In this document: one piece after another, positions 43,774 through 54,882 of the stretch | Position numbering within the stretch: the stretch's first letter is position 1 | How the letters are laid out: each line of letters opens with the position of its first letter | Origin: Micromonospora sp. H61 | Lineage (GTDB): Bacteria > Actinomycetota > Actinomycetes > Mycobacteriales > Micromonosporaceae | DNA: 64,000 bases | Reading direction: 5' to 3' | NCBI RefSeq assembly: GCF_018070325.1 | Contig: NZ_JAGPXY010000023.1 | Location: forward strand, 29,747-93,746 | Notes under the pieces: model-generated | Seen by the model: only the letters and a program-made list of their open reading frames with translations | Told to the model about the DNA's origin: nothing | Database searches by the model: none | Program-made: the position numbers and the translations under genes

Positions 43774-43779
43774 TAGACT
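43774..43779 (+). promoter_or_regulatory. Candidate -10 box for a leaderless HAD message
   Basis: TAGACT ends eight bases before GTG 43788, with no ribosome site in between. No -35 is evident. Confidence 0.4.
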
Positions 43780-43787
43780 TTCGCGCC

Positions 43788-44591
43788 GTGGGCCGAAGTG
43801 CCGCTTTCTTCGATCTGGACAAGACCGTCATCGCCAAGTCGAGCGCCCTGGCGTTCGGTCGGCCGTTCTACCGGGATGGGCTGATAACCCGGCGTGACGT
43901 GGTCAAGTCGGCGTACGCGCAGCTGATGTTCCGGCTGGGCGGCACCGACGAGCAGACCATGGCCCGAACACGGGACTACCTGGCTGCGCTCTGCAAGGGC
44001 TGGCAGGTGGAGCAGGTTCGCCAGATCGTCGCGGAGACGCTGCACGAGCTGATCAACCCCTACGTGTACGCCGAAGCCGCCGCCCTGATCGAGGAGCACC
44101 AGGCGGCTGGGCGGGACGTGGTGCTGGTGTCGGCGTCCGGCGAGGAGATGGTCCGGCCGATCGGCGAGCTGCTCGGGGTGACCGACGTGATCGCCACTCG
44201 GATGACGGTGCGGGACGGCCGGTACAGCGGCGAGGTCGAGTTCTACGCGGCCGGCCCGAGCAAGGTCGAGGCGGTCAGCGAGTTGGCCGCCGCCCGGGGC
44301 TACGACCTGGCTGATTCGTACGCCTACTCCGACTCGTACAGCGATCGCCCGTTGCTGGAGTGCGTGGGCCACCCGAGTGTGGTCAACCCGGACCGGCAGC
44401 TACGCAAGTTGGCCTCGGAGAACGCGTGGCCGGTGCTGGAGTTCCGGCACCCGATTCCGCTGGGCCGGCGACTGCGGGAACGTCCCGCGGTCCCGGTGGC
44501 CGCGGCGGCCCTGGGGGTCGGGGTGGGCGTGGCCATCGGCATCGCCTGGTACGGCCGGCACCGCCGCACCCGAGCCGCCACCACCGCCTGA
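43788..44591 (+). CDS. HAD-IB family phosphatase with C-terminal membrane helix
   Basis: A 267-aa SerB-like HAD hydrolase. Motif I is FFDLDKTV near residue 8, motif II VSASGEE near 112, and the acidic motif IV is in SDSYSDRPLLE. A C-terminal hydrophobic segment (VAAAALGVGVGVAIGIAWYG) anchors it to the membrane. M. tuberculosis Rv3661, beside ssd (Rv3660c), is the same type, so in the ancestral order this gene was probably the divergent neighbour of ssd at 13.3 kb. The substrate is unknown. Confidence 0.82.
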   Translation: MGRSAAFFDLDKTVIAKSSALAFGRPFYRDGLITRRDVVKSAYAQLMFRLGGTDEQTMARTRDYLAALCKGWQVEQVRQIVAETLHELINPYVYAEAAALIEEHQAAGRDVVLVSASGEEMVRPIGELLGVTDVIATRMTVRDGRYSGEVEFYAAGPSKVEAVSELAAARGYDLADSYAYSDSYSDRPLLECVGHPSVVNPDRQLRKLASENAWPVLEFRHPIPLGRRLRERPAVPVAAAALGVGVGVAIGIAWYGRHRRTRAATTA

Positions 44592-44614
44592 CCATCCTCA
44601 ACCCGTCCAGCCGC

Positions 44615-45361
44615 TCAGGCGGCGGCGAGGATCTCGTCTCCGATGGCGGTGAGCTGGTCGGTGCCGACCTCGACGGCGGCCATGTAGTGGCGTAGCCAGG
44701 AGCGCAGCCCGTCCGGGGTGCCGGTGGCGAAGGCACCGGCTGCGCCGACGTACTCGGGCTCCCGCTCGCGGTGCCCCACGTCGACGGGGAGCAGGCCACG
44801 CGGGTCGAGGCCACTGGCGAGCAGCACCAGCCGGGCGGCCCCGCGGGCCACCACGCCGGACGGCCCGGCGAACGGGCGCAGGTTCAGCAACTCCCCGTGT
44901 ACGACGGCGGCGAGCACCAGCGGGGAGACCTTCGTGCCGCCGGCGACGAGGCCGGCCAGCCCGTCCAGCCGGGTGGCGACCACGGGGTCGGCGACCGGGC
45001 GGCCCAGCTCGGCCTCTGACACGAGGTCCCGGGCGGCGAGCACGTGCAGTTTCGCGAGCGCCTGGCGGGGGGCCTTCGGCCACAGCTCGCTCAGGCCCGG
45101 CAGCGCTCCGGCGACCCGCAGCGCCCCCTGGAGCACCGGGTCGGTGACGGTGCCGGCCCGGACCGCCTCGCGCTCGTGCCCGGCCCCTTCGAGGGCCGCG
45201 CTGGCCACCGCGGAGCGGAGGCTGACCTCGGCGGCGACCTGTCCACCGTGCCGGCGCAGCGCCCGGTGCCCGAGCGCCTGGTCGAACCGCGCGCGGGCCT
45301 GCTCGACGGCGGCGGAGATGTCGGCGAGCGCGAGCAGCGGGGCGAGCGGGTCGGTGGTCAC
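44615..45361 (-). CDS. Degenerate Fic-like protein
   Basis: A 248-aa helical protein. The segment [21 protein letters not shown] has the layout of the Fic motif (HxFx(D/E)GNGR) but the catalytic His is replaced by Arg and the phosphate loop GNGR by an unrelated sequence. It is therefore likely to have the Fic fold without AMP-transfer activity. GTG 45361. It lies between the HAD gene and acsA, a position conserved in related genomes as far as I recall. Confidence 0.6.
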   Translation of the reverse strand: MTTDPLAPLLALADISAAVEQARARFDQALGHRALRRHGGQVAAEVSLRSAVASAALEGAGHEREAVRAGTVTDPVLQGALRVAGALPGLSELWPKAPRQALAKLHVLAARDLVSEAELGRPVADPVVATRLDGLAGLVAGGTKVSPLVLAAVVHGELLNLRPFAGPSGVVARGAARLVLLASGLDPRGLLPVDVGHREREPEYVGAAGAFATGTPDGLRSWLRHYMAAVEVGTDQLTAIGDEILAAA

Positions 45362-45580
45362 CCCGCCACGCTAACGACCCGGCCCGGCGCGGCGGGCCGC
45401 ACCCGCCCGCAACGCGACCCGGACCACCCGACCCGGGGGGCGAACCGGCGGGACGGGCCGCCGGGCGCGCGGCGGGGGCCACTCGGCGCGACGCAGTGGG
45501 CAGCCGTGGCCGGTAGCAGGCCCCGCGACTACCCTCGTGCCATCGAGACCCAGGTCACCCCGAGGATGAGGAGTCACGGC

Positions 45581-47545
<1,965 letters not shown>

Positions 47546-47562
47546 CGGTAGGCGTACTCATT

Positions 47563-47596
47563 GGAGGGTGGCGGTCCGTGCGGACCGCCACCCTCC
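47563..47596 (+). terminator. Terminator after acsA
   Basis: Perfect 15-base arms around the loop GTGC, 18 bp past the stop codon. Confidence 0.85.
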
Positions 47597-47812
47597 GTCG
47601 TGTCTTACGGGTACGGTTTGCGCCGCCCCGCCACTGTCACATCGGTCGGTCGGGGGAGTCGGGAGAAGCTGAACGGGCACAGGCGTGGGCCACCGCTGTC
47701 CTTTCGGCCGGTTGTGCTTTAGGTTCACGCAGGTTGGAAGAGTTCGACACGCATCACATCGATGGTCGACCACGCCAACGTCCTCCTCCCCATGCCCGAG
47801 AAACGGAGCGGC

Positions 47813-50608
47813 ATGAACCACAAACCGCAGTCCAGGGCGCGGCGACGTCTACTCGTCGCACTGCCCGCCATCGCCCTCGCGGCCACCTCACTGACCGTGA
47901 GTGGCAGCGCGGCGGCCCAGTCGCCGTCCGGCACCCCTCTGGCGGTGATCGGCGCCGACGAGCACTACATCAACTACGCCGAGCCCGAGGTGCAGCCGGA
48001 CACCACCGGCCGTGAGGTGAAGGGCAAGGGTGGCATCTACACCCCTGCCGCGGAGTCCGCGCGAGCGTTCGACCAGAAGCACGCTCGGGGCAACCCGGTG
48101 ACCGCACGGCAGTTGGCCAAGGACGAGGCCAAGTCGCTGAAGACGGGTCAGAACCCCCGCAAGTTCAAGAAGGCCCCGACCACCCAGACGGCGAAGCTGC
48201 TGACGCTGCTGGTGGAGTTCAACGACAAGGCCAACGACGACTTCACCGGCGTCATGGTCCCCAAGACGGTGTTCGAGGACCGCACCTGCGTCCCCGGCAC
48301 GGTCCAGAACGGCCCGAAGCACAACAAGATCCCGGACCCGGCGCGCCTGCCCCACGAGGACAACAACTCGATGTGGGTGCCGGACTTCTCCCCGCAGCAC
48401 TACAACAAGATGCTCTACAGCAAGAAGGGCATCACCGAGCGGGTCCGCACGGACCTGAAGGGCCCGGACGGCAAGAAGGGCATCGACCTGTCCGGTCGCA
48501 CCATGCACAACATGTACCTGGAGATGTCCAAGAACGCGTACACGGTGGACGGGCAGGCCAGCCCGTGGATCACAGTGCCGCACTCGGAGGGCTGGTACGC
48601 GGCCAACCGCTGCTTCCAGGACGAGACCGGCGCGTGGGTTCCCGGCCGTGAGCAGTCGATGAACGGCCACCCGGACAACCCGGCCGGCGCGGGCCGCCTG
48701 GCGACCGACGCGATCGACGCGCTCGTCGCGAAGGACCCGGACTTCCCGTGGGCCGACTACGACATCGAGGACCAGGCCGACCGCGACGGTGACGGCAACG
48801 TCTTCGAGCCGGACGGCGTGATCGACCACCTCGTGCTGGTGCACGCCGGCCAGGGCAAGTCCCGCGGCGGCGGCGCCGAGGGCGTGTACGCCGTGTGGGC
48901 GCACTCCTCCACGGTCGCCGGTGGTTACACCATCCCGGGCACCAACCTGAAGGCGTCGAACTACATCGTGCAGCCGGAGGACGCCGGCGTCGGCGTCTTC
49001 GCCCACGAGTTCGGCCACGACCTGGGTCTGCCGGACCTCTACGACACGTCCGGCAACGCCGACTCCGACGTGGACTTCTGGGACCTGATGGCCTCGGGCT
49101 CGCACTCGGGTGAGATCTTCCAGGCGCTGCCGACGCACATGGGCATCTGGGACAAGTGGGTGCTCGGTTGGGCCGACCCGCTGACCATCCGCCCCGGGTC
49201 GAACCCGCGCGAGGTGAAGCTCGGCCAGACGTCACGCACCCCGATCGACTCCGAGGACGGCATCAAGGTCGACCTGCCGGACAAGGTGACGACGCTGGCG
49301 ACCCCGCACAGCGGCACGAAGATGTGGCACAGCAACAACGACCAGGAGTGGGCCGACGTCAAGCTGAGCCGCTCGGTCGACGTGCCGGCGGCTGCCGACT
49401 CGAAGTTCTGGATGTGGAACAACTACATCATCGAGGAGGACTGGGACTACGGCTTCGTGGAGCTCTCCACCGACGGCGGTACGACCTGGACCGAGCAGAA
49501 GGTGTACGACGAGGGCGGCACGGTGGTCACCACGCCGGACGGCTACCCGGACCCCAACGGCCGCATGAACGACTTCGGCGGCAAGAAGTACGGCCTGACC
49601 GGCAGCACCGACGGCTGGCGGCACGACTACGTCGACCTGTCGGCGTACGCCGGCACGACGGTCCAGGTGCGGCTGCGCCTGGCCACCGACGAGGCGTTCG
49701 AGGAGCGCAACTGGTTCGTCGACGACTTCTCGGTCACCGGCGGCGGCGCCACCACCTGGAGCGACGACGTCGAGGGCGGCGCCAACGGCTGGACGGCCAA
49801 CGGCGGCACCTTCGTCGACACCACCGGTGGCGGCTGGAAGGTCTCCAGCGGCACCGAGGTGCACGCCCAGTACTACCTGGCGGAGTGGCGCAACTTCGAC
49901 GGCTTCGACAAGGGCCTGCAGTACGCCTATGACACCATCTACTCGCACGAGGCGTGGAAGGTCGACCGGATCTCCTACAACGCGCCGGGCATGCTGGTCT
50001 GGTACCGGGACACCGCGCTCGGCGACGTCAACCACGTCACCGGGCAGATGACCTCGCTGCCCAGCTACGGCGCGAAGGGCGGGTTGCTCATCGTCGACTC
50101 GCACTTCGACCCGTTGCGGCGCACCGGCGAGGCGGCCGTGAAGGACCCGTCGGTGACGGACAACCTGCCGAGCCGCCCGCAGTCCTCGAACGCGGCCTTC
50201 ACGCTGAACCGGACGTACCCGTTCACCGAGTGCCTGGAGGCGGCGGACGAGCCGTACAGCGCGTACTGCACGAAGTTCAAGGGGCTCCCGCCGGTGAAGG
50301 CGTTCACCGACGCCAAGGGCTACTACCCGGGCATCGAGATGCGTGATGGCGCTGCCTACGCCCGGGACAACGACGCGTCGGTGGTCCTGCCGTCGCGTAA
50401 CAACGCGCCGTACACCACCCGGGTCACCAACCCGGACGGCAGCCCGGCGCCGGAGTTCTACGGCGTGACCCTGGGCGGTGGCGCGATCGTGCTGGGCACC
50501 GGAAACCCCGGCGACCAGGGCGTGAACTACGGCGTCTCGCTGACGATCAAGAAGGCTGCCGGGGACAACTCGTCAGCCATGATCTACGTGACTCCGGCGA
50601 AGAAGTAA
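47813..50608 (+). CDS. Secreted M6 (immune inhibitor A) metalloprotease
   Basis: A 931-aa exported zinc protease. A signal peptide (about residues 1-40, RRRLLVALPAIALAATSLTVSGSAAA) is followed by a propeptide; the zinc site is HEFGHDLGLPDLY with the Met-turn DLMASGS, as in InhA proteases. C-terminal beta domains follow (two segments with DGGTTWTEQ-like blocks). ATG 47813 follows ACGGAG. Such enzymes degrade extracellular proteins; here it may also serve in hyphal or competitor lysis, which is inference. Confidence 0.85.
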   Translation: MNHKPQSRARRRLLVALPAIALAATSLTVSGSAAAQSPSGTPLAVIGADEHYINYAEPEVQPDTTGREVKGKGGIYTPAAESARAFDQKHARGNPVTARQLAKDEAKSLKTGQNPRKFKKAPTTQTAKLLTLLVEFNDKANDDFTGVMVPKTVFEDRTCVPGTVQNGPKHNKIPDPARLPHEDNNSMWVPDFSPQHYNKMLYSKKGITERVRTDLKGPDGKKGIDLSGRTMHNMYLEMSKNAYTVDGQASPWITVPHSEGWYAANRCFQDETGAWVPGREQSMNGHPDNPAGAGRLATDAIDALVAKDPDFPWADYDIEDQADRDGDGNVFEPDGVIDHLVLVHAGQGKSRGGGAEGVYAVWAHSSTVAGGYTIPGTNLKASNYIVQPEDAGVGVFAHEFGHDLGLPDLYDTSGNADSDVDFWDLMASGSHSGEIFQALPTHMGIWDKWVLGWADPLTIRPGSNPREVKLGQTSRTPIDSEDGIKVDLPDKVTTLATPHSGTKMWHSNNDQEWADVKLSRSVDVPAAADSKFWMWNNYIIEEDWDYGFVELSTDGGTTWTEQKVYDEGGTVVTTPDGYPDPNGRMNDFGGKKYGLTGSTDGWRHDYVDLSAYAGTTVQVRLRLATDEAFEERNWFVDDFSVTGGGATTWSDDVEGGANGWTANGGTFVDTTGGGWKVSSGTEVHAQYYLAEWRNFDGFDKGLQYAYDTIYSHEAWKVDRISYNAPGMLVWYRDTALGDVNHVTGQMTSLPSYGAKGGLLIVDSHFDPLRRTGEAAVKDPSVTDNLPSRPQSSNAAFTLNRTYPFTECLEAADEPYSAYCTKFKGLPPVKAFTDAKGYYPGIEMRDGAAYARDNDASVVLPSRNNAPYTTRVTNPDGSPAPEFYGVTLGGGAIVLGTGNPGDQGVNYGVSLTIKKAAGDNSSAMIYVTPAKK

Positions 50609-50633
50609 CGGTTTCACGGATCGAGAACTGACT

Positions 50634-50667
50634 GTGGGGCCGGTGGCGGAGACGCTGCCGGCCCCAC
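50634..50667 (+). terminator. Terminator after first M6 protease
   Basis: Arms of 10 bases (50634-50643 and 50658-50667) around a 14-nt loop, 25 bp past the stop. Confidence 0.65.
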
Positions 50668-50853
50668 TGTCGTAAGTGCGCTCAGCTTGATCGAAAAATG
50701 TCGTTGTATACGTTCGCGTCCGGGCTCGCGCTGGTCAGCACGGCTGATGAACCGGCGGGGTGTGACGGTGAAAAGCATTCCCAACAAAATCTTGCAACAA
50801 ATCGACGCGAGGTTCTTCCCACCCGTCCCGCCAGTAACTATGTTCACCAATGG

Positions 50854-50867
50854 TCCCACTAGTGGGA
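50854..50867. promoter_or_regulatory. 14-bp palindrome upstream of second M6 protease
   Basis: TCCCACTAGTGGGA is a perfect palindrome 60 bp upstream of the start, with a further TCCCACC half nearby at about 50873. A plausible operator. Confidence 0.4.
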
Positions 50868-50926
50868 TCGATCTCCCACCGGCCCGTACCCCCGTTGGGC
50901 CGGTTCCCTCAAACCGGAGGTACCAC

Positions 50927-53380
50927 GTGCGCAAAGTCGCAGTGGGTCTGCTCGGGCTCTCACTGACGGCGACAGGCCTGGCTTTCGGCCCGTCCGCCTC
51001 GGCGGCGCCTCAGCCCAAACTGCCGGCAGCAGCACCGGCCGCTGCCGAACCGCAGTCACTGCAGGATGAGCTCCCCGACAAGCTCGAGGAGAAGCGCCGC
51101 GCGCTGCGTCAGCAGGGTCTCAGCGACGTGCTGACCGGTCGGAGCAAGCCGATCGAGCGCAACGGAAGCACGGTTGTCAAGGTCGGCGAGGTCGGCAAGG
51201 CGGGCGGAACGGGCGCCAACGCTCGCGCACGCGCCGGCGCCGGCGCGCAGACCAGGGACCAGTACGTCGAGCTCAAGCGTGAGCGGACCGACAAGATCTT
51301 CGTGATCCTGGCCGAGTTCGGTGACGAGCGGCACCCGTCCTACCCGGACAAGGACATGAACCCGGATGTCGCCGGCCCGGCGACGTTCGAGGGGCCGCTG
51401 CACAACAAGATCCCCGAGCCCAACCGGGCCGTGGACAACTCCACCATCTGGCAGCCGGACTTCAGCCCGGAGCACTTCCGCCAGCTCTACTTCGGCACCA
51501 ACCCGGGCGACGAGTCGCTCAAGCAGTACTACGAGGCGCAGTCCTCGGGTCGCTACACCGTCGAGGGTGAGGTGACCGACTGGGTCAAGGTCCGGTACAA
51601 CGAGGCCCGCTACGGTCGCTCCGACGACCCGAAGGCCGACGACGACCCGACCGGCGACCCCGCCGTCTGCGCCGACTCCGTCTGCCCGAGCACCTGGAAC
51701 CTGATCCGCGACGCCGCCAACCAGTGGGTCGCCGACCAGAAGGCCAAGGGCCGGACGGACGCCCAGATCGCCACCGAGATGAAGTCCTTCGACCAGTGGG
51801 ACCGCTTCGACTACGACGGTGACGGCGACTTCAACGAGTCGGACGGCTACATCGACCACTTCCAGATCGTCCACTCCGGCGGCGACCAGGCCGACGGTGA
51901 CCCGCAGCAGGGTGAGGACGCCATCTGGAGCCACCGTTGGTCGGCCTTCAACAGCTCGCCCGTCGGCCCGCCGAACTTCCCGATCGGCGGCACCGAGATC
52001 GGCAACACCGGCGTCTGGATCCGCGACTACACGATCCAGCCGGAAAACGGCGGCCGCAGCGTCTTCTACCACGAGTACGGCCACGACCTGGGCCTGCCGG
52101 ACGACTACGGCCCGGCGGACAACAGCAACGAGCACTGGACCCTGATGGCCCAGAGCCGGCTCGGCGCCAAGAACGACGCCGGCATCGGCGACCGTGGCGG
52201 CGACCTCGGGGCATGGAACAAGTTCCAGCTCGGCTGGCTCGACTACGAGGTGGTCGTGGCGGGGCAGAAGCGCACGTTGGAGCTCGGCCCGCAGGAGTAC
52301 AACTCGAAGAAGGCACAGGCCGTCGTGGTCGTGCTGCCGAAGCGGGAGTACACCTTCGACTACGGTGCGCCGTTCGAGGGCTCGAAGCAGTACTTCTCCG
52401 GTAACAAGGACAACCTCGACGGCACCATGACGAGGACGTTCGACCTCACCGGCAAGTCCGCGGCGGCGCTGTCGCTCAAGGGCAAGTACAGCATCGAGGA
52501 GACCTACGACTACCTCTACTTCGAGGCGTCGACCGACGGTGGTCAGACCTGGACCGACCTGGACGGCACCGTCAACGGCCAGCCGATCGGCGTCGACGGC
52601 GCCGGCCGCCCGGCCCTCGACGGCAGCAGCAACGGCGCCTGGGCGGACATCAACATTCCGCTGAACTCGCTGGCCGGCAAGGTGGCGCAGGTCCGCCTGC
52701 ACTACGTCACCGACGGTGGCGTGTCCGAGGGCGGCTTCTTCGGTGACGCGATCACCGTGACCGCCGACGGCCAGACCGTGCTCAGCGACGGCGCCGAGAC
52801 CGACGCGGGTTGGGCGCTCGACGAGTGGGAGGTCGTCGGTGCCACGTACACCGACGAGTTCGACAACTTCTACATCGCCGGCAACCGCTCGTACGTCTCG
52901 TACGACAAGTACCTGAAGACCGGCCCGTACTTCTTCGGCTACGCGAACACCCGCCCGGACTGGGTGGACCACTACGCGTACCAGGAGGGCCTGCTCATCT
53001 CGTACTGGAACACCCGCTGGGACGACAACAACACCGCCCCGGCATCCCCGACCAACCCGGGTGGTCACCCCGGTGAGGGTCGCAACCTGTACATCGACGC
53101 GCACCCGCGCCCGATCTACAACCTGACCGGGGCTCCGTGGCGGGCCCGCGTCCAGGTGTACGACGCACCGTTCAGCCTGAACAAGGCCGACTCGTTCACC
53201 CTGCACCTCAACAGCCAGCCGCAGTACATCCGTGGCCAGGCTGCTGAGCCGCTGTTCGACGACACCAAGAAGTACTTCTACGAGGAGCTGCCGAACCACG
53301 GCGTCAAGCTCCCCGCGACCGGTGTCAAGATCAAGGTTCTGGAGCAGGACGGCACCGCGATGAAGATCCGGGTCAGCTGA
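50927..53380 (+). CDS. Secreted M6 (immune inhibitor A) metalloprotease, paralogue
   Basis: An 817-aa paralogue of the preceding protease. The signal peptide ends near residue 28 (GLAFGPSASAAP), the zinc motif is HEYGHDLGLPDDYG, with the Met-turn TLMAQS. It has an acidic, calcium-binding-looking segment (DYDGDGDFNESDG) before the catalytic core. GTG 50927 follows GGAGG at six bases. Lone transcription is suggested by terminators on both sides. Confidence 0.85.
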   Translation: MRKVAVGLLGLSLTATGLAFGPSASAAPQPKLPAAAPAAAEPQSLQDELPDKLEEKRRALRQQGLSDVLTGRSKPIERNGSTVVKVGEVGKAGGTGANARARAGAGAQTRDQYVELKRERTDKIFVILAEFGDERHPSYPDKDMNPDVAGPATFEGPLHNKIPEPNRAVDNSTIWQPDFSPEHFRQLYFGTNPGDESLKQYYEAQSSGRYTVEGEVTDWVKVRYNEARYGRSDDPKADDDPTGDPAVCADSVCPSTWNLIRDAANQWVADQKAKGRTDAQIATEMKSFDQWDRFDYDGDGDFNESDGYIDHFQIVHSGGDQADGDPQQGEDAIWSHRWSAFNSSPVGPPNFPIGGTEIGNTGVWIRDYTIQPENGGRSVFYHEYGHDLGLPDDYGPADNSNEHWTLMAQSRLGAKNDAGIGDRGGDLGAWNKFQLGWLDYEVVVAGQKRTLELGPQEYNSKKAQAVVVVLPKREYTFDYGAPFEGSKQYFSGNKDNLDGTMTRTFDLTGKSAAALSLKGKYSIEETYDYLYFEASTDGGQTWTDLDGTVNGQPIGVDGAGRPALDGSSNGAWADINIPLNSLAGKVAQVRLHYVTDGGVSEGGFFGDAITVTADGQTVLSDGAETDAGWALDEWEVVGATYTDEFDNFYIAGNRSYVSYDKYLKTGPYFFGYANTRPDWVDHYAYQEGLLISYWNTRWDDNNTAPASPTNPGGHPGEGRNLYIDAHPRPIYNLTGAPWRARVQVYDAPFSLNKADSFTLHLNSQPQYIRGQAAEPLFDDTKKYFYEELPNHGVKLPATGVKIKVLEQDGTAMKIRVS

Positions 53381-53401
53381 CCACTGATCCCGCACCAACC
53401 A

Positions 53402-53438
53402 GCGACGCCCCGGGCAGGTCATCTGCCCGGGGCGTCGC
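53402..53438 (+). terminator. Strong terminator after second M6 protease
   Basis: Perfect 16-base arms around the loop GTCAT, 21 bp past the stop codon. Confidence 0.85.
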
Positions 53439-53569
53439 CCTTTGTGCGCCACCTCCGGGATGGCCGGACCTGCCTCAGTCGAGCCGGTGCCCCTGGTCCC
53501 GCTCCGGGGCAACCCGGGGCTTTCCCCTGTTCAACGCGACCACCAGGGTCGCCTGCGGCAACCGGGTCC

Positions 53570-53575
53570 TAGGCT
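53570..53575 (+). promoter_or_regulatory. Candidate -10 box for leaderless alpha/beta-hydrolase message
   Basis: TAGGCT ends seven bases before ATG 53583, with no ribosome site between. Confidence 0.35.
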
Positions 53576-53582
53576 GTCTGCC

Positions 53583-54515
53583 ATGACCGACCAGCGCGGC
53601 GGGGCCGTCGACGAGTCCTGTGTCCTCACCGAGGGGCCGTGGACGCACCGTTTCGTCGGCGCCAACGGCAGCCGGTTCCACGTGGTCGAGGGCGGCACCG
53701 GGCCGATGGTGCTCTTCCTGCACGGCTTCCCGGAGCACTGGTGGGCCTGGCACCAGATGCTGCCGGCCATCGCCGACGCCGGCTTCCGGGCGGTCGCCGT
53801 CGACCTGCGCGGCTACGGCGCCAGCGACAAACCACCCCGGGGGTACGACGGCTACACCCTCGCCGCCGACATCGCCGGGCTGATCCGCGCGCTCGGTGAA
53901 CGATCCGCGACGATCGTCGGCAGCGGCCTCGGCGGCATGGTGGCCTGGACGGTGGCCTCGTTCCACCCGTCCCTGGTCCGCCGGCTCGTGGTGCTGGGGG
54001 CACCGCACCCGCTGCGACTGCGCGCCGCCATCTTCGCCGACCCGCGCGGGCAGTTCACCGCCTCCACCCCGGCGTTGAAGTTCCAGCTACCCCGCTACGA
54101 GCACGTGCTGACCCGCGACGGTGCGGCGGCCGTCGGCGAGATCATTCGCCGCTGGGGCGGCCCACAGTGGGTGGCCGGGCCGGACTTCGAGGCGTACGCC
54201 GAGCGGTGCCGGGAGGCGATGTGCATCCCGCAGGCCGCGTTCTGCGCGCTGGAGGGTTACCGCTGGGCGTTCCGCTCGCTGCTGCGACTGCACGGCTACC
54301 GGTTCGTCCGCCTGATGCAGAAGCCGCTGTCCACCCCGACCCTGCAACTGCACGGTGCCCTGGACACCGCCTCCCTGCCCCGCACCGCGCTGGGTTCCGG
54401 CCGGTACGTCGTCGCCCCGTACGAGTGGCGACTGCTCGACGGGGTGGGGCACTTCCCGCACCTGGAGGCACCGGAGCTGGTGCTCGGCGAAATCCTGCGG
54501 TGGGCGAAGACCTGA
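53583..54515 (+). CDS. Alpha/beta-hydrolase-fold protein lacking the nucleophile
   Basis: A 310-aa alpha/beta hydrolase. The oxyanion segment is LHGFPEHWWAWH and the elbow reads IVGSGLGGMVAW; in epoxide hydrolases and haloalkane dehalogenases this is GHDWGG with Asp as nucleophile, here Gly takes the nucleophile place. A later His (GVGHFPHLE) fits the catalytic His. ATG 53583. Whether this is a pseudo-enzyme or uses another residue cannot be told from the sequence. Confidence 0.72.
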   Translation: MTDQRGGAVDESCVLTEGPWTHRFVGANGSRFHVVEGGTGPMVLFLHGFPEHWWAWHQMLPAIADAGFRAVAVDLRGYGASDKPPRGYDGYTLAADIAGLIRALGERSATIVGSGLGGMVAWTVASFHPSLVRRLVVLGAPHPLRLRAAIFADPRGQFTASTPALKFQLPRYEHVLTRDGAAAVGEIIRRWGGPQWVAGPDFEAYAERCREAMCIPQAAFCALEGYRWAFRSLLRLHGYRFVRLMQKPLSTPTLQLHGALDTASLPRTALGSGRYVVAPYEWRLLDGVGHFPHLEAPELVLGEILRWAKT

Positions 54516-54519
54516 CCGG

Positions 54520-54882
54520 TCAGACCCGCTGCTCCCGCAGGTCGGTGACCTCGGCGGCCGGCGCCCAACCCTGGTAGACGCCGAAGTCGAAGACCTCCAG
54601 CCGCATCGCCTCGGCCACCGGCCAGCGACCACCGGTGTACTCCACCCGCAGCCAGGCGTCGTGCTCGCCGAGCACTATGAACGGCTGCCCCTGCCAGGTG
54701 CAGGTGGTCCGCACGTACGCCAGATCCTCGATCTCGCTCACCGGCAGCACCCGGACGTAGCGGCCCGCGCGGACCTCCTCGAAGCCCTCGCCCGCCTCGG
54801 GCTGGTAGAGCCGGATCTCGTCGGCGTCCGGGCTGGCCTGGTATTCCCGGCCCTGCCAACGGGCCACGTAACCGTCGCGCAT
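54520..54882 (-). CDS. Conserved hypothetical protein beside SseB-domain gene
   Basis: A 120-aa, mostly beta-strand protein with aromatic-rich blocks (VARWQGREYQASP then WLRVEYTGGRW). No recognised domain. ATG 54882 overlaps the upstream stop (TGATG) with GGAGG four bases ahead; GTG 54885 is the alternative. It probably works with the SseB-domain protein whose gene it follows. Confidence 0.65.
   Translation of the reverse strand: MRDGYVARWQGREYQASPDADEIRLYQPEAGEGFEEVRAGRYVRVLPVSEIEDLAYVRTTCTWQGQPFIVLGEHDAWLRVEYTGGRWPVAEAMRLEVFDFGVYQGWAPAAEVTDLREQRV

Noticed and set aside
43449..43787. tRNA gene as AICE target
   Set aside because: AICEs often insert into tRNA genes, but no cloverleaf or T-arm sequence was found near 20.8-21.3 kb or 43.4-43.8 kb.
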